This document shows, in pieces, positions 1 through 13,573 of a stretch of DNA of 64,000 nt. Position numbers and translations under genes: made by a program. The first letter of the stretch is position 1. Each line of letters begins with the position of its first letter. Location of the stretch: positions 310,001 through 374,000 of the forward strand of contig VIIQ02000002.1 of assembly GCA_007449985.2 (NCBI GenBank), written 5' to 3'. Source of the DNA: Desmodesmus armatus (taxonomy: Eukaryota > Chlorophyta > Chlorophyceae > Sphaeropleales > Scenedesmaceae). The notes under the pieces were generated by a model that did no database searches, was not told the origin of the DNA, and saw only the letters and a program-made list of their open reading frames with translations.

Positions 1-20
1 GCAGCAGCCCAGCAGTCCGT

Positions 21-444
21 TACCGTAATCACTCTAATACAAAGTCACCCTAATTACAAGGCATGCCCTACTGCACACTGTGGTCCACCCTAATTACAAG
101 GCAAATCTGGCCTGGGCTTTGTGGGCCACCCTATTACAAGGCAAGATCCCGCTGATCAAAGCAATGCTCCACCCAGCCAGCGGGCTGTAACGCTGCCGGT
201 ACAGTTGTAGTAAGTGTATCAGCTTAACAGCTTTAACAGTTTAAATAGATATGATAGGCCCGCAAAGTGCCGAAATCAGGCGCCGGGGACGACCACCTGC
301 ACAAACACGGCACCCGAAATGCAAGGCAAGATCGGCTGGGAAACTTCCAGGGTCGGCTGGTAAACTTCCACTCACCCTATTACAAGGCTATAGGTTGGGC
401 TACATGGCTTTTTAGGGTGACTTTGTATTAGAGTGATTACGGTA
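21..444. mobile_element. MITE-like element with 33-bp perfect terminal inverted repeats
   Basis: The first 33 bases (21-53) are the exact reverse complement of the last 33 (412-444). The outermost bases are TA at both ends, so the insertion may carry a TA target duplication as in Tc1/mariner or PIF-like elements, unless TA belongs to the repeat. The interior holds four degenerate copies of a CACCCTAATTACAAGGC motif near 46, 88, 128 and 373. There is no transposase reading frame, so it is non-autonomous. Confidence 0.8.
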
Positions 445-597
445 TCATGTTCGTAAGGCCTTCAGACATTTCAATGCTCCTGAAATCCTGATAACTTACA
501 TCGTGTTTGTAGGTGTGGCAAACAATCCAGCAAGCAGCTGCAGCCTCAGTCTCTCACAGCCATACAGTCACAGCAGCAGCAGCACCTGGTGTATGCA

Positions 598-1615
598 GCA
601 CTGTGCCTGGCCTCTGCTTGTATGCGTTCGCCAGACGTGCCTCTGACGAGCTACAGGCACAGTGTTGCAGCAGCAGCAGCAGGTGCATGGTTGGGTGTGG
701 TAGGTGTCACTGTGCCTGGCTGCTTGTATGCGTTCGCCAGACGTGCCTCTGACAGGCTACAGGCACAGTGTCACCGCAAGAACAGCAGCAGCAGGTGCAG
801 GGCTGCCTCTGACAGGCTACAGGCACAGTGTCACCGCAAGAACAGCAACAGCAGGTGCAGGGTGGGTTGAGTAGCACTGTGTCTGGTCTGCTTGCAACGC
901 GTTTGTGTATCATGCCTATGGCAAGCTACAGTCACAGTGCTGTGCCAGCAAGGGCAGGGTCAGGGTTTTGGTAACATTGTGTCAACCTCAGCTGGGCATG
1001 CATGCCAGCCATGCCTTCGCCCAGCTCAGACACCGTGTAGAGGCAGCAACAGCAGTTGCATGGCTGGGGGCTGGGCAGCACTCCATCTGGGCCTCTGCTG
1101 ACATGCGTTGGTGGATCCTGCCAATGTCGGTTACTCGGTGTTGCCGCAGTTCCAGCCATAGCGGGTGCATTTCGGAGGGAAGGGGCAGCACTAGTCTGGT
1201 TTGCTTGGTAAGCGTTTGTCCGACATGCCTCTGCAGCAGCGACAGCATCAGCAGGTTCAGTTTCTGAGTTGAGCAGCACTATTCTGGCCTCTGCTGGCAT
1301 GCGTTGGTTCACCCTGCCGCTGCCAAGATACAGATCCTAGTGTTGCAGCAGCAGCAGCAGCAGGTTCAGTTTCATAATCGAGCAGCACTAATCCGGCCTC
1401 TGCTGGCATGCGTTGGTTCATCCTGCCGCTGCCAAGATACAGACCCAGTGCTGTGGCAGCAACAACAGCAGTTTGTGCAGTCTTGGGTATGGTAGGTGAC
1501 CTGTGTTTGGCTGATTGTATGCGTTCGCCAGGCGTGCCTCTGACGGGCTACAGGCACACGGTCACGGCAGCAACAGCCACAACAGCAGTAGGGTCAGCGC
1601 AACAGGCACAGCAAC
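598..1615. repeat. Degenerate minisatellite, about nine units of roughly 105 bp
   Basis: Units begin with variants of GCACTGTGCCTGGCCTCTGC, then TATGCGTT, a TGCCxCTG block, TACAGxCACAGTG and a short CAG run. They recur near 598, 709, 874, 976, 1078, 1186, 1276, 1382 and 1497. Reading frames cross the array on both strands because the unit is GC-rich, but no frame is conserved between units, so I treat it as noncoding. Confidence 0.7.
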
Positions 1616-2124
1616 AGAGTGTCAGCCTGGGGTCCCGGCGTGGGACTGTGGTGTGTTGGTTGTGCTGCTGAGCAGCCCAGCAGCCACCGTGCACCATGGT
1701 GGAACGGGTTCGGTCCCCGGCCATCCCTTCTTGACTTTGTGTTACTTGCATGTTGCACGACCGCTGCGCGCTGTGGCCTGCTGTGCCAAGCACTTCTGGC
1801 AGGTACCTGATGAACACTGCTTCTGAGCACGCCATTCGATCCGCCACACAGTACTAAGCATTCTCGAGTGACTGCTTATGTCAGCAACCCTTCCAAGGTT
1901 GATGATCGAAATTTCGAACTTGATCATCATCATCTCAGGTCTTGGGTGAAAGGCTCCAACAGACCTCAAAAAGCCTTCCACTGTTGATGAACGCATGGGA
2001 AACTTGCGTCAGTAAGCGCCTCGCTACGACTGCTTGCCTGCGCTTGCATCTAGACCTCCACAGAAGAAGATTTCCAGAGATCTGTTGAACTCAGCGCAAT
2101 CCAACCACCGTGGCCAACCAGAGC
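1616..2124 (+). promoter_or_regulatory. 5' flank and probable leader of the MYND gene
   Basis: No gene is seen here. The stretch separates the minisatellite from the MYND-gene start. Its second half is less GC-rich (ATTTCGAACTTGATCATCAT near 1911) and is the likeliest place for the promoter and 5' UTR. I see no convincing TATA box. Confidence 0.3.
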
Positions 2125-5100
2125 ATGGCCACACCGGCAAAAGCTTCCCAGGTGCTGCAAAATCTGGCCACAGCAAGCAGCCTCTCTCCCTTCGCTCAGC
2201 AGCTGCAGGCCCTGCAGCAGCTCAGCGAGTTCTGCACATCCCAGTACAGCAGCGTGCCAGCCCCACCAACAGAGATCCCATCACAGCAGCTGCTTGAAGC
2301 CCACTGTGCTGCAACCTCAAACGGACTGCAGCAGCTGACGCTGCTACTGCAGCAGTGGTGCAGCAGCTCCACCACCAGCAGTGACAGCACCAACCGAGAT
2401 GACATCACCAGCAGCACCTGCAGCACCAGCAGCACAGCCAGCGCCCCTGCAGACCCCAGCAGCAGCGACCCAGCTGCTTTCCAGGTGCCACCAGAGCTCA
2501 GCCAAGATCCCCTCCAAGCTGTCCTGCTGCTCACTGATGCCGCCCACCACACCATCGACTCCATGCGTCAAGCCGTGACTTTGAAGGCCCACTGGTCTGA
2601 CATCATGCCTGGGCGCTTCCCAGCCGTGCCTGATCTGCAGGACTTTGTAGGCAGCATCGTCAGCTCAGGTGAAAGGGAGGGGGGCGGTTTGCTTGCCTAG
2701 TCGAGGGGTGTGGCTAGTAGCATCATCCATGTTGATCCATCAACTTGTAGCTGGGCCTCAACGGTGTTGGAGCTCAGTTGGCATCACATGTTGCACATGC
2801 AAAGACAAGCAGCACATACTGTAGGTGGTGATTCCTTGCATGTGCGCCAATACAGCGTTGGTGCATGCACATTGGACACCGAGAATGCTGTGCATGCAAC
2901 TGTTGGCTTCGACACTGCTGTTGCAAACTTCAACGTCTGAAGCATGCATGGGAAGTGTGGTTGCATGAGTGTGCCCTACTCTGTGTGCGCCTCCATCCAT
3001 CTCCTGTTGCTGCTATCCTGCCGCTGCTGTCACGTCCACGTCCCTCCGCGCAGGCCTTGTCTCCTCCTTCTGCGACGCATGTGACGCCCTGTCAGCTACC
3101 TTCCAGCACCACCCACACCTCAAGCCAGCACCTGGACTGACCCAGCAGCAGCTCAGCACACTGCACCAGCTGCACAGCATTGCAGCAGCCCTGTTCAACC
3201 TGTTCTTCCAGCTAGCGGCTGCCTGGCCCCGTGATGACGAGCGCAACATCCAAGTGGACAACACCGGCCTGCTCAACCCTACCATCCGCCCAATCGTGCA
3301 GCCGGCAGTGCGGCTGTGCATGGCCATGCTGTCGGCTGTCTGTGGGCCCGCAGCAGCAGCACCACCCGCAGCAACAGACCCTCCAGTGTCTGCTGCAGCA
3401 GCATCAGCACCCACTCCAACAGCCACTCCAACAGCCACACCAGCACCCACACCAGCAGCCACAGCAGCAGAGGCATCCTCCCTGAAAGCAGCTCTGCTCT
3501 TTGGCTACACCCTGTCCAACATCCTGCGGGACTTCTCAGATGACTACTCCCACACAGACGCCAACACAGACGCCTTTGCAGCAGCACTCCTGCTCGACAC
3601 CCACAGCAGCGACAGCATCTTCCAACTGATGCTGGCACTGCTTGCGCTGACTGCTCAGAAGATGCACCACGAGGCAGGAGGGCAGTCGGTGTGGGGTGAC
3701 GGCACGCCTGTTGACCCCCACCACCTGCATCTGCTGCAGGCTGTTGGGTTGGCAGCACCACCCCAGGCCCTGATGGATAAGCCATCTGCCACACCTTACC
3801 CGTACATTGACGAGACTCAGAATGCCTGTGAGTGTGTTGGTTTGTCAGCAAGCTAATATTGCTGCTGGCCAGTGCAATAGGCCTCAGCGTCATGTTGCGC
3901 ATGCTGCTGCAGCCATGCTGTCTGAGCAACCCTGCACCTGGCAGCACGTGTGCTTAGCATCAAGATCACTGGCGGGTGTTGCCTGCAGTGCACCCACAAA
4001 TGGGTTGATATCTCTCGGCATCCCAACTGAGATACCTGCTTGCTGCAACGTTTGTCCGTCTGCTGCAGGTTCTGTCTCCTGGTGCCTGAGAGACATCATC
4101 AACTGGGTGTGCATGGCAGCGCGAGACCGCCAACAGGCACAGGAGCCAGGCTGCCGTGTGGGTGAGAGTTCCATGCCTCTGGTATCAGCCAAGGCCATGT
4201 CCCTCACTTTGCTGGAGCTGTGGAGCCTGGTGCGGCGGGAGCATGACATGCGCAGCAGCTTCATCCTCATGACAGGGATGGCTTTGCTTGTGGTGAGTGG
4301 CATTGACTGGCTGGCTGCGGCCAGTCAATGCTCAAGTTGGCTGATGGGAGCTTTGGCGCATGTGGATGAGTGGCAAAAGCAGCTGAGAACTGTGGACTGT
4401 TGCCAGCGCATGAGGTGTGTTGCAGTCAGGGCAGCGTGTGCCTCAACGCGCGCGGGCACAAGGGGACCGCCAGCGCACCCTCAGACTCTTGTTGGGTGAA
4501 ATTTGGTCGCCAGCGTTGCATGCTGTGCGCACACCTGACAGTCTGCGCATGCCACACACTTCGGCGGCAGCCTGATTCGGAGGGCTGCCTCATCCTATGT
4601 GTTTGTGGCGCAACGCTCATGGTGTCTTTCAATACAAAGCAACAGGGCGGCATGCTGGCCAGCACAACCGCATTATACGATGCATACGGGGCTGCCTGGC
4701 CCTTGGCATTCCTGTGCTGAATGAAGCCCATGCACTCTTGTATTTTGCAAACGCTTGCGTAATCTTTCACTCGACTATGTTGCAGGCCAAGGCCTCCTTC
4801 CTGTTTGAGGCTACTGAGGAGCAGCGCCCTGGGATGATCGACCTGCTGGAGGCTGCTTGGTGCAAGGCGCTGCCAGGTACCTATCCCCGCACTAATTGCA
4901 GCTCTTGCCTGCACGTGCTGCATAACAACAGCACACACGCGAACATCAGGAAGCCTGCCCAGCACTATGACTTTGCCTTGCATGCGGCTGTTGTATCTCC
5001 TGCATCCTGCATGCCACCATGCAGCGCTGTTCAAGCCCATTGCTCCTGCCCCTCTTGCTGCGCCATCTAGCATGTTTCCATGTTGACGGCCAGGTAAATG

Positions 5101-7135
5101 CACCAACCGCGCTCTTAGTACAGCTGTCCCAGACTGCAGCCTAACCCTGCCATGTTGAACATCTTCCTGTCATTATGATGTTGTCGACTCTGCACCTGCA
5201 GGTGCCGCCCTGTCAGTGCAGTACAGGGGCAGGCCCCTGGTGTACAACGGTGACCTGGCTGTCAGGCCCTCATTCCTGGCGGAGCAGATGGTGGGGGAGG
5301 TGTCCATGCACTACCTCTACGTGGCAGGTGAAGACAGCTTTTGTCCGGTGATGGGTCCCATTGAGCATTCAGCTGTTGCCCTCACTGGGTTGACTGAGAC
5401 TGTGTAGCCTGTTGGGGAACGGTGTGGCTGTGGCAGCAGCTCACCATGCTGCAGCAGCAGCCACACACTTGCACGGTCTTCTGATTGATGCACCGTCAAC
5501 AGGATGCTCTACTGCTCTACTGCTCTACTGAGACAGAACCACAGTGTCTCAACACAGCCATAGCCTCCTATAACAACTACGCACACCATGTGCGTGTTGT
5601 GCTCGCTGCATGCAACCCACACAGTGTTGACAACCGACTGACCCAAGCCCACGCTGTATGGTTTTCTGCAGAGCAACTGTGCCCTGAGCAGCTGGCAGCT
5701 TTTCTGGTGACCAACCCAGGCCCTGCAGCAGCAGGCATAGAGTGGGCCTTCAGGGTGTGCGGCCAGGAGCTGATGGAGCAGCCCAACCCAACACCCTACA
5801 ACATAAGCGGGGACGACAAAGCTGCCATTGATGTGAGCACGGTTGCTGGTTGTTTGCAGCATGAGCATGGCTGTTACACAGCTGTTACGCTGCTGGCTGA
5901 GTAGCACTGTGGCTTTTGGCAGCTGCAGTGCGACCCAACCTACCAGCAGGGTCAGGTCCCAGGGGCACTGGCACATGCACTGCTAAGCATGCATCATGGC
6001 CTGACACCCGCTTGCAAACTGCAGGATGCCTGGTGTGCACGCCCCCCACCCCACCCCCTCACATCAACTTGTCAGCATTACAACAGTTGAACATGACATG
6101 CACTTGCTGGATGCAACTCATGTGTTCACCACACACACTTTTCTGTCCCCCTGCTTGCAGTTGCCGTTGGCACGGCAGTTTGTCAACCACCTGCTGGCTG
6201 CTGCTACGGATGGCCCCACCAGCACTACCAGCAGCATCACTGGCAGCACCAGCACCAGCACCACTAGCAGCGACAGCCAGCTGCCATGCACAGCCAGCAC
6301 AGGCGCCCCTGACACAACACCAGCAGCAACAGCAATAGCAGACCCCCTGCAGCGCCGTCGGCTGCACCCAGACCTTGCAGCCGCCATAGCCACATCCTTC
6401 AAGGACGCACAGCAGCTGTGGCTGCTGCTGCTGACCCTCAACAAGTTTGCCTTGGCAGTAGCAACAGAGCGCCCAGACTTGCGCAGTCGTGCTGCCGCAA
6501 CCATGCGTGCCATATCAGTGGCAGCAGCTGCAGTGCTGAGGGCGCTGCCAGCTAGCAGCCCAGGCAGGGGTCCTGCCTGCATGCTGCTGGGGCGCTGCCT
6601 GGCTGGCATGGGGGCAGCAGCAGCTTTGGCCCCTGATGCTGCATGGGCGCGCAAGCTGCCTGGGTTCTGCCTGCCAGTGGTGCAGCTGTTGGGGAGGGAG
6701 CTGACAGTACCCGGTATCCTACCAGCAGCTCTGGGTGCTGACAGCAGCAGTACCACCAGCAGCAGCAGGGAGGCTCGTGAGCTGATGGTGCAGCTAGAGG
6801 TGCAGCAGGCAGAGCTGGAAGCAGCATTGGCAGCATCAGACGCGGACAACAGCAGCAGCGGAGGCACAGCCCTGAAGCCGGGGGTATGTGAGCAGCTGCA
6901 GGCGTATGGTGCGGCTGTGTGTGCTCTGCTGCCGCAGCCCGGCTGCTGCAATGAGCCCTCCTGCATGAGCTTTGCGGGTCACAGTGAGGCACTGCTGGGC
7001 CATCACAAGTGTGGCGGCTGCCAGGCGGCAGCATACTGCAGCAGGGAGTGCCAGCAGAAGGCCTGGCTGGGCCACAAGCCTGTGTGCAAGGCCATTGGAG
7101 CCGCAAAGCCAGCACGACCAGCCAGGAAGCGATGA
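2125..7135 (+). CDS. MYND-type zinc-finger protein, seven exons, about 1009 aa
   Basis: Predicted exons are 2125-2668, 3054-3827, 4069-4292, 4786-4876, 5202-5327, 5537-5832 and 6161-7135. All junctions are GT-AG and keep phase, giving 1010 codons including the TGA. The only recognisable domain is a C-terminal MYND zinc finger near residues 945-990, with the expected series CCNEPSC, CGGCQAAAYCSRECQ and H-x3-C. MYND domains usually mediate protein-protein contacts. The central part is predicted helical, with alanine/threonine-rich low-complexity linkers (for example in exon 2) coded by CAG/GCA-type repeats. The ATG at 2125 is the first in frame and lies in a good GAGCATGG context. A GTG at 2110 would also be open but is unlikely. 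The function is unknown; green algae have many such MYND proteins. The acceptor at 5537 is the least certain junction, chosen on phase. Confidence 0.8.
4298..4330. repeat. Small intronic hairpin in the MYND gene
   Basis: GCATTGACTGGC and its exact complement GCCAGTCAATGC flank an 8-nt loop inside intron 3. The stem is 12 perfect pairs. Confidence 0.5.
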
Positions 7136-7420
7136 GTTTTGCGGTGTCGGTGTGCACCAGGCGTGGTCTGGGTGTGAGGGCTTTGGGGGTGTGGCAGGCT
7201 TGTTTACACCAGCACTGGCTGTGTGGTTGCAGGCTTGTTTGGGTGTGTTCGTCGAGCTGGGTTATGTCAACACATTGATTGATATGTGTGTCCCTAGGAG
7301 TGTGATGCTAAAGGTGCAAGTTATGCAAGGGATTGGCTGTCGAGCTTACGGCTCTTGCAGATGGTCCTGCTGTTGGGCTCTGTTTTCTGTCAAGGAATGG
7401 TTTTCTTGTGGGTTGCTATC

Positions 7421-7425
7421 TGTAA
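7421..7425 (+). terminator. Probable polyadenylation signal (TGTAA) of the MYND gene
   Basis: TGTAA, the usual green-algal polyadenylation signal, occurs 286 bases after the stop codon in a T-rich stretch. Cleavage would follow about 10-20 bases later. Confidence 0.45.
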
Positions 7426-7435
7426 AAAGCATTGC

Positions 7436-9998
7436 ATACTGTGAATGGATCAGCTACTTGTGTGTCAGTGTTAGCACGTTGGCTGTGGCTTCAGGTTTCA
7501 CCAGACCTTCAAGGCCCAAATGGTTCTGTTTGCAACCCATGTGGTGTTCATCATGTACCCATCTGCACAAATAGCTTCTGCAGTGAGCCAAAAGTCCAGC
7601 AGACCCTACTGCCGCCACACACCCATGCTGACGTGTGCCTTGCACATGACTGGACAACAGCAAAATCACTGGCTACCTTGACAGCGCCCACATGATGCCA
7701 AGACAGGCTGTGCCACATAAGGTGATTGATGGCCTTGACACTAGACTTGCATAGTCGTCTAGCCGCATTTGCACACGCACATGCATCACTAACCACTTCT
7801 GACAGACACGACAGCCTCAGCCTCTGCGATCTTACTACAACACTACATTTGCATACAGACACTCACAAGAGGGACGCTTGACTCAGCCTATACAACGCTC
7901 AACAGCTCATGTTGCTGCAGGCAGGCCACCCGCCAAGTCAAAATGCTGTCAAACCAACCTGACAACCGAGTCAAGTTGGCAATCAAATTAATGCTGTCAG
8001 GAACGCCAACTTCTGTCCAGGGCACCGCCACCACCACCATTGCCATCATGCACGCTCTGAGTTGTGGGCCCCACTGGGGCCTAGTGACCAGCTTATATTG
8101 ACATGGATGCAATGAAGGCAGCTTCATCCGCACTGCCGGCACACGGTGCCATCTGTACACATCAGCACATGCGCCGATTGACAGCGTGTTATGTCAACAA
8201 TGCTGGATGAGGGGTGGGTACCCACACACTGCCAGTGTGAGCCAGCAAGCGCTGCGGCATGTCACATGCACGGTGCTTGGAAGGATGGTGGCTGCTGATT
8301 GAAGACTGACAGTCTGACAGTCTTCGACTGAACACTGAACAGGAGCACCACTGAAGGAGGATCACAGAGGCTGGCAAGGCCTACAAACCCCACCGTTGAT
8401 GCTGACATCAACACTGTCAGATTCTACAGGGTTCCTAACAAACAACACCACTGGTGTCCTGAATACACTCATAGCAACAACAGTTCACGCCAGGCGCGCC
8501 CCCTATGGAACCTGCCCTCGCCCTTGCCTGACAACATACAGCAATGTTGCCATGGCCTGAACAGTGTCCCAACATCAGTGCATCATGCCACTATGCGGGG
8601 CACAAAGGCCTTTGCACAGCCAGAGTATTGAGGGAGCCAGCAAGGGTAACTGCTTCTTGGGTATGCTCCTTGCTTCTCAGCACCTCCAATTTACCAGAAC
8701 GCCCCATGTGCCACATGGCACCTGCACTGTTGTACCACGTGTGTGGCACAGTATCGATAAACCCCTCACCACCCCAGCCCCAGGGTGGTACATGCCCCAG
8801 GCCCATACACACCAAGCACAAAGAGACTGTCACTGCCCCAATAGCATCAAGGAACCCAGTGGTGCTAGCATCATGTTGTGTCAGCATTGCAGCGGGCACA
8901 AGGAAAGTGTAGGGCTGAAAAGACTTGCACTACACCTACACTGTGCACCAATGCTGCACCACAGTTGCTGAGCCTGCATGCAGGCTACCTGCTAATAGTC
9001 GCCCCGACCTGTTGCAATTATGGGGCCAGATGCCATGCAGGCAAGCATATTTATGCAGCTTGCTGGGCCAGAACTGAATGACATATGGCTAGCTGGCACC
9101 ATGCGCACTACGCGCACTCGAGTAGTCACCATTAGCCCACTAGCTATGCATACATCTCTTGTTTGACACACCCACCACGACACACAGCACACATGCCAGC
9201 ACTCAGGGCGTGCACAGCCAAGGCTCGCAGTCAACTTGGATTTTTGACAACATACCCAAGGTCATTTCAAACCACTTTCAGAAGAGTCCTGACAGCTGCA
9301 ATGGCAGGCACACAGTGAGGGTACTGCAGACGTGTGCTGCTGGTGTGTTGGATGTAGGAAGAGCTGGAAGCCCTCAGAACGCTACCATTGTGCAACAACT
9401 GCAACAACAATCCCTAACCTGGGTCGTGCCGGAGCACCAAACCAACAGCGGTTCTTGACAACAGAAACAGCATCGCAGCTGAGTGGGCGATGCAGCTGCG
9501 ACGTGGCAGCGATGGCGGCTGCTTCAGGTGGCAGAACCCTAACGGTGTGCTCAATGCCCCATGCACCGCCCATCCACCTGGTGGTAACCCAAAGTCCCGC
9601 TGTCAGCATCGCGCAGTTGGAGAGGGGGTGTCCATACAGAAACACTGCACCACAACACCAGTGCCAACCGTTGGTAGGCTACCACCCTCCAGTCCGGATT
9701 GGGGATAGCTACTGTGTGCAACAACTGCAGGTGGAAGCATGACATCAGCAAGTCTACACAACACATCAGAGGCCGGTAGTACACCAAACCTGTGCAGGAA
9801 ACCCTGCTGCTCAGCTTGCTGAAATGGCATCAGCTACTGCAGCAAACACCTTGCATGTCATAAAATTCAACACTAGAATCAACACTCAACCTTCACCAAG
9901 AACTAAACAACACATGTCTAATGTTGAGTAAATGCCATGACAATCATCACACAGCACATCACAACATGCAAAGCCAAGGCACACAGCCAGCTTGGCTT
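7436..9998. other. Convergent intergenic region without recognisable genes
   Basis: This lies between the 3' ends of the MYND gene (+) and the protease gene (-). The short reading frames (at most about 135 codons) show no family resemblance and no splice-supported continuity. The only structure found is one copy of a dispersed repeat at 7755-7842. Confidence 0.5.
7755..7842 (+). repeat. Dispersed repeat A, copy 1
   Basis: This is about 88 bp, from TCGTCTAGCCGC to CTACAACA. It aligns over its whole length with 51871-51963, at roughly 80% identity by eye with a small insertion in the second copy. No terminal repeats or coding capacity are seen. Confidence 0.65.
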
Positions 9999-10003
9999 TT
10001 ACA
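9999..10003 (-). terminator. Probable polyadenylation signal of the protease gene
   Basis: TGTAA on the minus strand (TTACA as written), 434 bases beyond the protease stop codon. Confidence 0.35.
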
Positions 10004-10436
10004 GCGCAAACGACCAAGGCATCCCAAACAACTACTAGTATTGAGGGTTGCAGCTGCCACGGGCAGGCACCAGGTCAGCACATAGGTGCTCAAGGTTTAT
10101 GCTTGTATGTGCTGGAGCCTTGTGCTGGAGGCAGGGACCGCTGCAAACAGACAGGTGTAGTAGTATTGACTGCTGCAACTTCAACCTGGAGTAGCACTTG
10201 TTGGGGGGTTAAGGGCAACGTGACCCAAAGCACAACACACCAACCACCCAGACACCAATGCAAACAACATTCAGCTGAGCCGGCATGCGTTGCATTCTAG
10301 TCCAGTCGCGGAGCGCCAACCTTGGATGCCATAGGAGGAAGGGTCGATCCCTGGCATATGAAATCTGCAATCTGCCTCCTGCAACCCCTTGATGGGTGGG
10401 AAGGCAGTATATCTTGTCAGGCACGATGCGCTTGAC

Positions 10437-13400
10437 TCAGACCAGCACGGTCCACTTCTGTTGGTTTGCTTCCAGGCAGTCAAAAAGCTGCAGGACTGCA
10501 GGCTGCAGCAGCAGTGGGTCGCATCGTGGCAGCAGGGCAGGGCGCAACACAACAGCAATTCACTTAGTCAACAGCAGACAGCTGCGAACAAAGCACATCT
10601 CACCACTGCGCAAGCTTGAGCTGCGTACACAGTATCACAGGCAGTACAACAATGACATGTTTACTGAATGCAGCAAGGGTTGCCAAGTCCTGTGCAGTAA
10701 TCCTTACCGTGACTAATGCTCCGTTCCTGATGTCCATGCACTTTGCAGGTGCGTGGTAGGGCCTCAGCCTGCTGGAAGCATCCATGAACCAGCGCTGGCT
10801 GTTGCTGCCAGTACAGTCAGACAGCCTGATGGGGTCACCTGCACAACAAGCGGCGCACGTGACACTTGTCAGAACGTTCTGACGTCGACAGGAACGCTTG
10901 CCGGGACATGACACTGGTACTTCAACAATGGTACTTCAACAAGAGTACACTGTGCTTAGCTGAGCTGCAGCTAAGGAAGCGTGTGCGGTGTGCATCCCCC
11001 CCCCCCCCCCGCAGGGTGCTGAGACTAGGGACATGGGTCGCTCTGGACTGGCCCAGTTGTAGATACATTCATGCACTGCTTACACGTGAGCAAGCCCCCA
11101 CCACCACCCCCGCTAAAGCATGGGCCCCCATTCCTTGCAGCCCGCCACCCTCACCGTTGGCCCCTGCTCCTCCCGCCTCCAAGCACTTGGCCGTGTTGAA
11201 GGTGAGCTGCAGCAGCCCAGTGTCAGTCAGCCTCCAGCGCTGGTTTGTGTTGGTCGTAGCATTCTCATTGCACGGCATCATTGCCCCCGGTGCTCCGTTG
11301 GTGGTATTGTACCCCAGGTTTTCAATGCACTGGGCTGGGTTGGCCAGGCGGGACTGCAGGCGACTGTTCTGGGGGTTGAACGCGGGAGGGAAGAACAGTG
11401 CTGTGGATGTGGTCCAGCGCTGGTTGTTGGCTGTGGCAGAGCACTCTTCAACGGTTAGGCCTTGACCTCTGTTGGTGTTGGAGTTGGGAAGTGTGAGGCA
11501 GCGGGATGGGGCGCTGTAGGGGTGTAGGCGGGTGAGGCTGTCGTAGAACCACTGTTGAGCTGCAGGCACATGGACAGCACAGGTGCAACAGCAGCCGTCA
11601 CGGGCAAACATGGACAGGAAGAGCCCATTTGGTTGACACTGGGGCAAGGTTTGTTGCAATCAGGCACATAACATGGAGACATGGCTGTTCCACTTTGAGG
11701 GTGTTGACATCATGCTATCCGCAAGGGATTGCAGGACAAGCACACAATATGGTGTATGAGCTTCAGGCCATCCAGCAGAGTGTTCAACCAACATAACCCA
11801 TTGTCGATGCAGCCTGTGGCAGGAGGCACTCACCAACAGAACCAGCTGTGCACTCCCAGACTTGGACGCTCGACACACCGTCTGCAGGCATGCGGTACAG
11901 CAACGTCCGGCACAAGCAGAGACACAGTGTAGTAACAAACAGACACTTTAGCCACCTGACAGGACGACTACATAGCTAGCAAGCAGCTGAAAACATCGTC
12001 CCAACTGAGCTGCAGGCTTGCGCCCAGAGAACCACGGTCAGCCAATACTGCTGCGGTGCTGCCTGTCAGCCAGCCTCCCAACGCTACCAGCATCACACCC
12101 CCTACTTGCATGCCCCAGTCCTATAGGCAACTTGATTGAATCAACAAAAACACACACATCAGGCCTGTGTGATGCTTACTTGTGAGGGTGCTGGCGGCCT
12201 GAATGCAGCGAGCCGTGTTGGGTGACCTTAGTGATCCATCAGGCACAACCTCCCAGCGCTGATAGCTGCGCCCAGCAGTGACACAGTCGTTGATGGCCAC
12301 CTGCACGGAAGCAAGAGGAGGCAGTGCAGGGATGGCTTCAACAGCACGTGTGCAGACGTTCTGAGTATGGTTGTTGCGCCCCAGATGCAGTCGCTCATGG
12401 CTGCAGGGAGAGGAGTACGTGTTGTTGCACGCAACGATGACTCCAGCACATGCGCAGACGTGCCCAACACGTCAGACAGTAGGTATGTGCGCTGGTTGCG
12501 GCCAGCAACACAACAATCATGACTACTTGGGAGTGTTTCAGTCCCCGTGTTCACGCGCTCAAAGCAGAAACAAAAAACACACGTGCACCCTGGTGCATAA
12601 GTGCCACCTGATATCTATCCACTGGCCTTGTGCCTCCTGAAGACATGACATGCATGTCTATTCCTCCGCACGCTCGAGCCGCATTCTTGGCCCCACATGC
12701 AGCTCCAAGTCAAGCCAGCCACCCCAGAACTTGCCTGTGTGCCCAACACATACTTGACAGCATCCACACACTTGGTGGCCGACAGGGCGGACCTGATGTT
12801 GCCAGAGGCCGATGGGAACTTCTCAGCCCTTACGCCCCCACACCTTTGAGCCGTCTCTGACACACGCCTTGCACAGTGGCCGGTGCCAGCGGTGCCGATG
12901 GGGGTGGAGGTCCCTGGGCGGTTGATGCTGGGGTTGGACAGGAATGCGATTCGGGTGCCAGCACTGCCAGATTCACATGGGTATGCCATCACCGTGTGGA
13001 ACCTCGAGGAGCTCCCGCACCTGAGACAGCGGTTGAAGGCAGAGGCAGGCGCAGCCTTTGTTGTTGATGAGGGGTTTGGGGCAACTGACAACTTGGGGTT
13101 TGGGTCCAACTGACAACTTGGTGATAGGTGTGTGGGGCCAACTGGCAACTCGGTGATAGGAACTCAATCTACACCGGGCAGATATGGTCACTGCGTTGAT
13201 GGTGATGAAGGGCCTCAAAGCAAAGGATGTGGCCACATATATGCCATGGCCTGCTGAACCTTTTAGATAATCCAGCTCGGCCGCGACTTTGGCATGCGGT
13301 AAGTACAGCAGCACCAGCAGCAGGGGGGCGTAAGTGCACCAGGCCGCGGGTAAAGAGGATCTCACTCAGTGTGCATTTCAAGCGGATGTGGTACTGGCTG

Positions 13401-13533
13401 CACAGACGTTGCTTGCAAGCAACTGACGCATGCACATCACTCACACTTTGTAACCTGCTGCGTAGTCAGCGATGCTTCCTGTGTCCTTTGCAGAGTGGAA
13501 ACATCCCTGGTTGTGGCCAATCTGCAGAGCATG

Positions 13534-13573
<40 letters not shown>

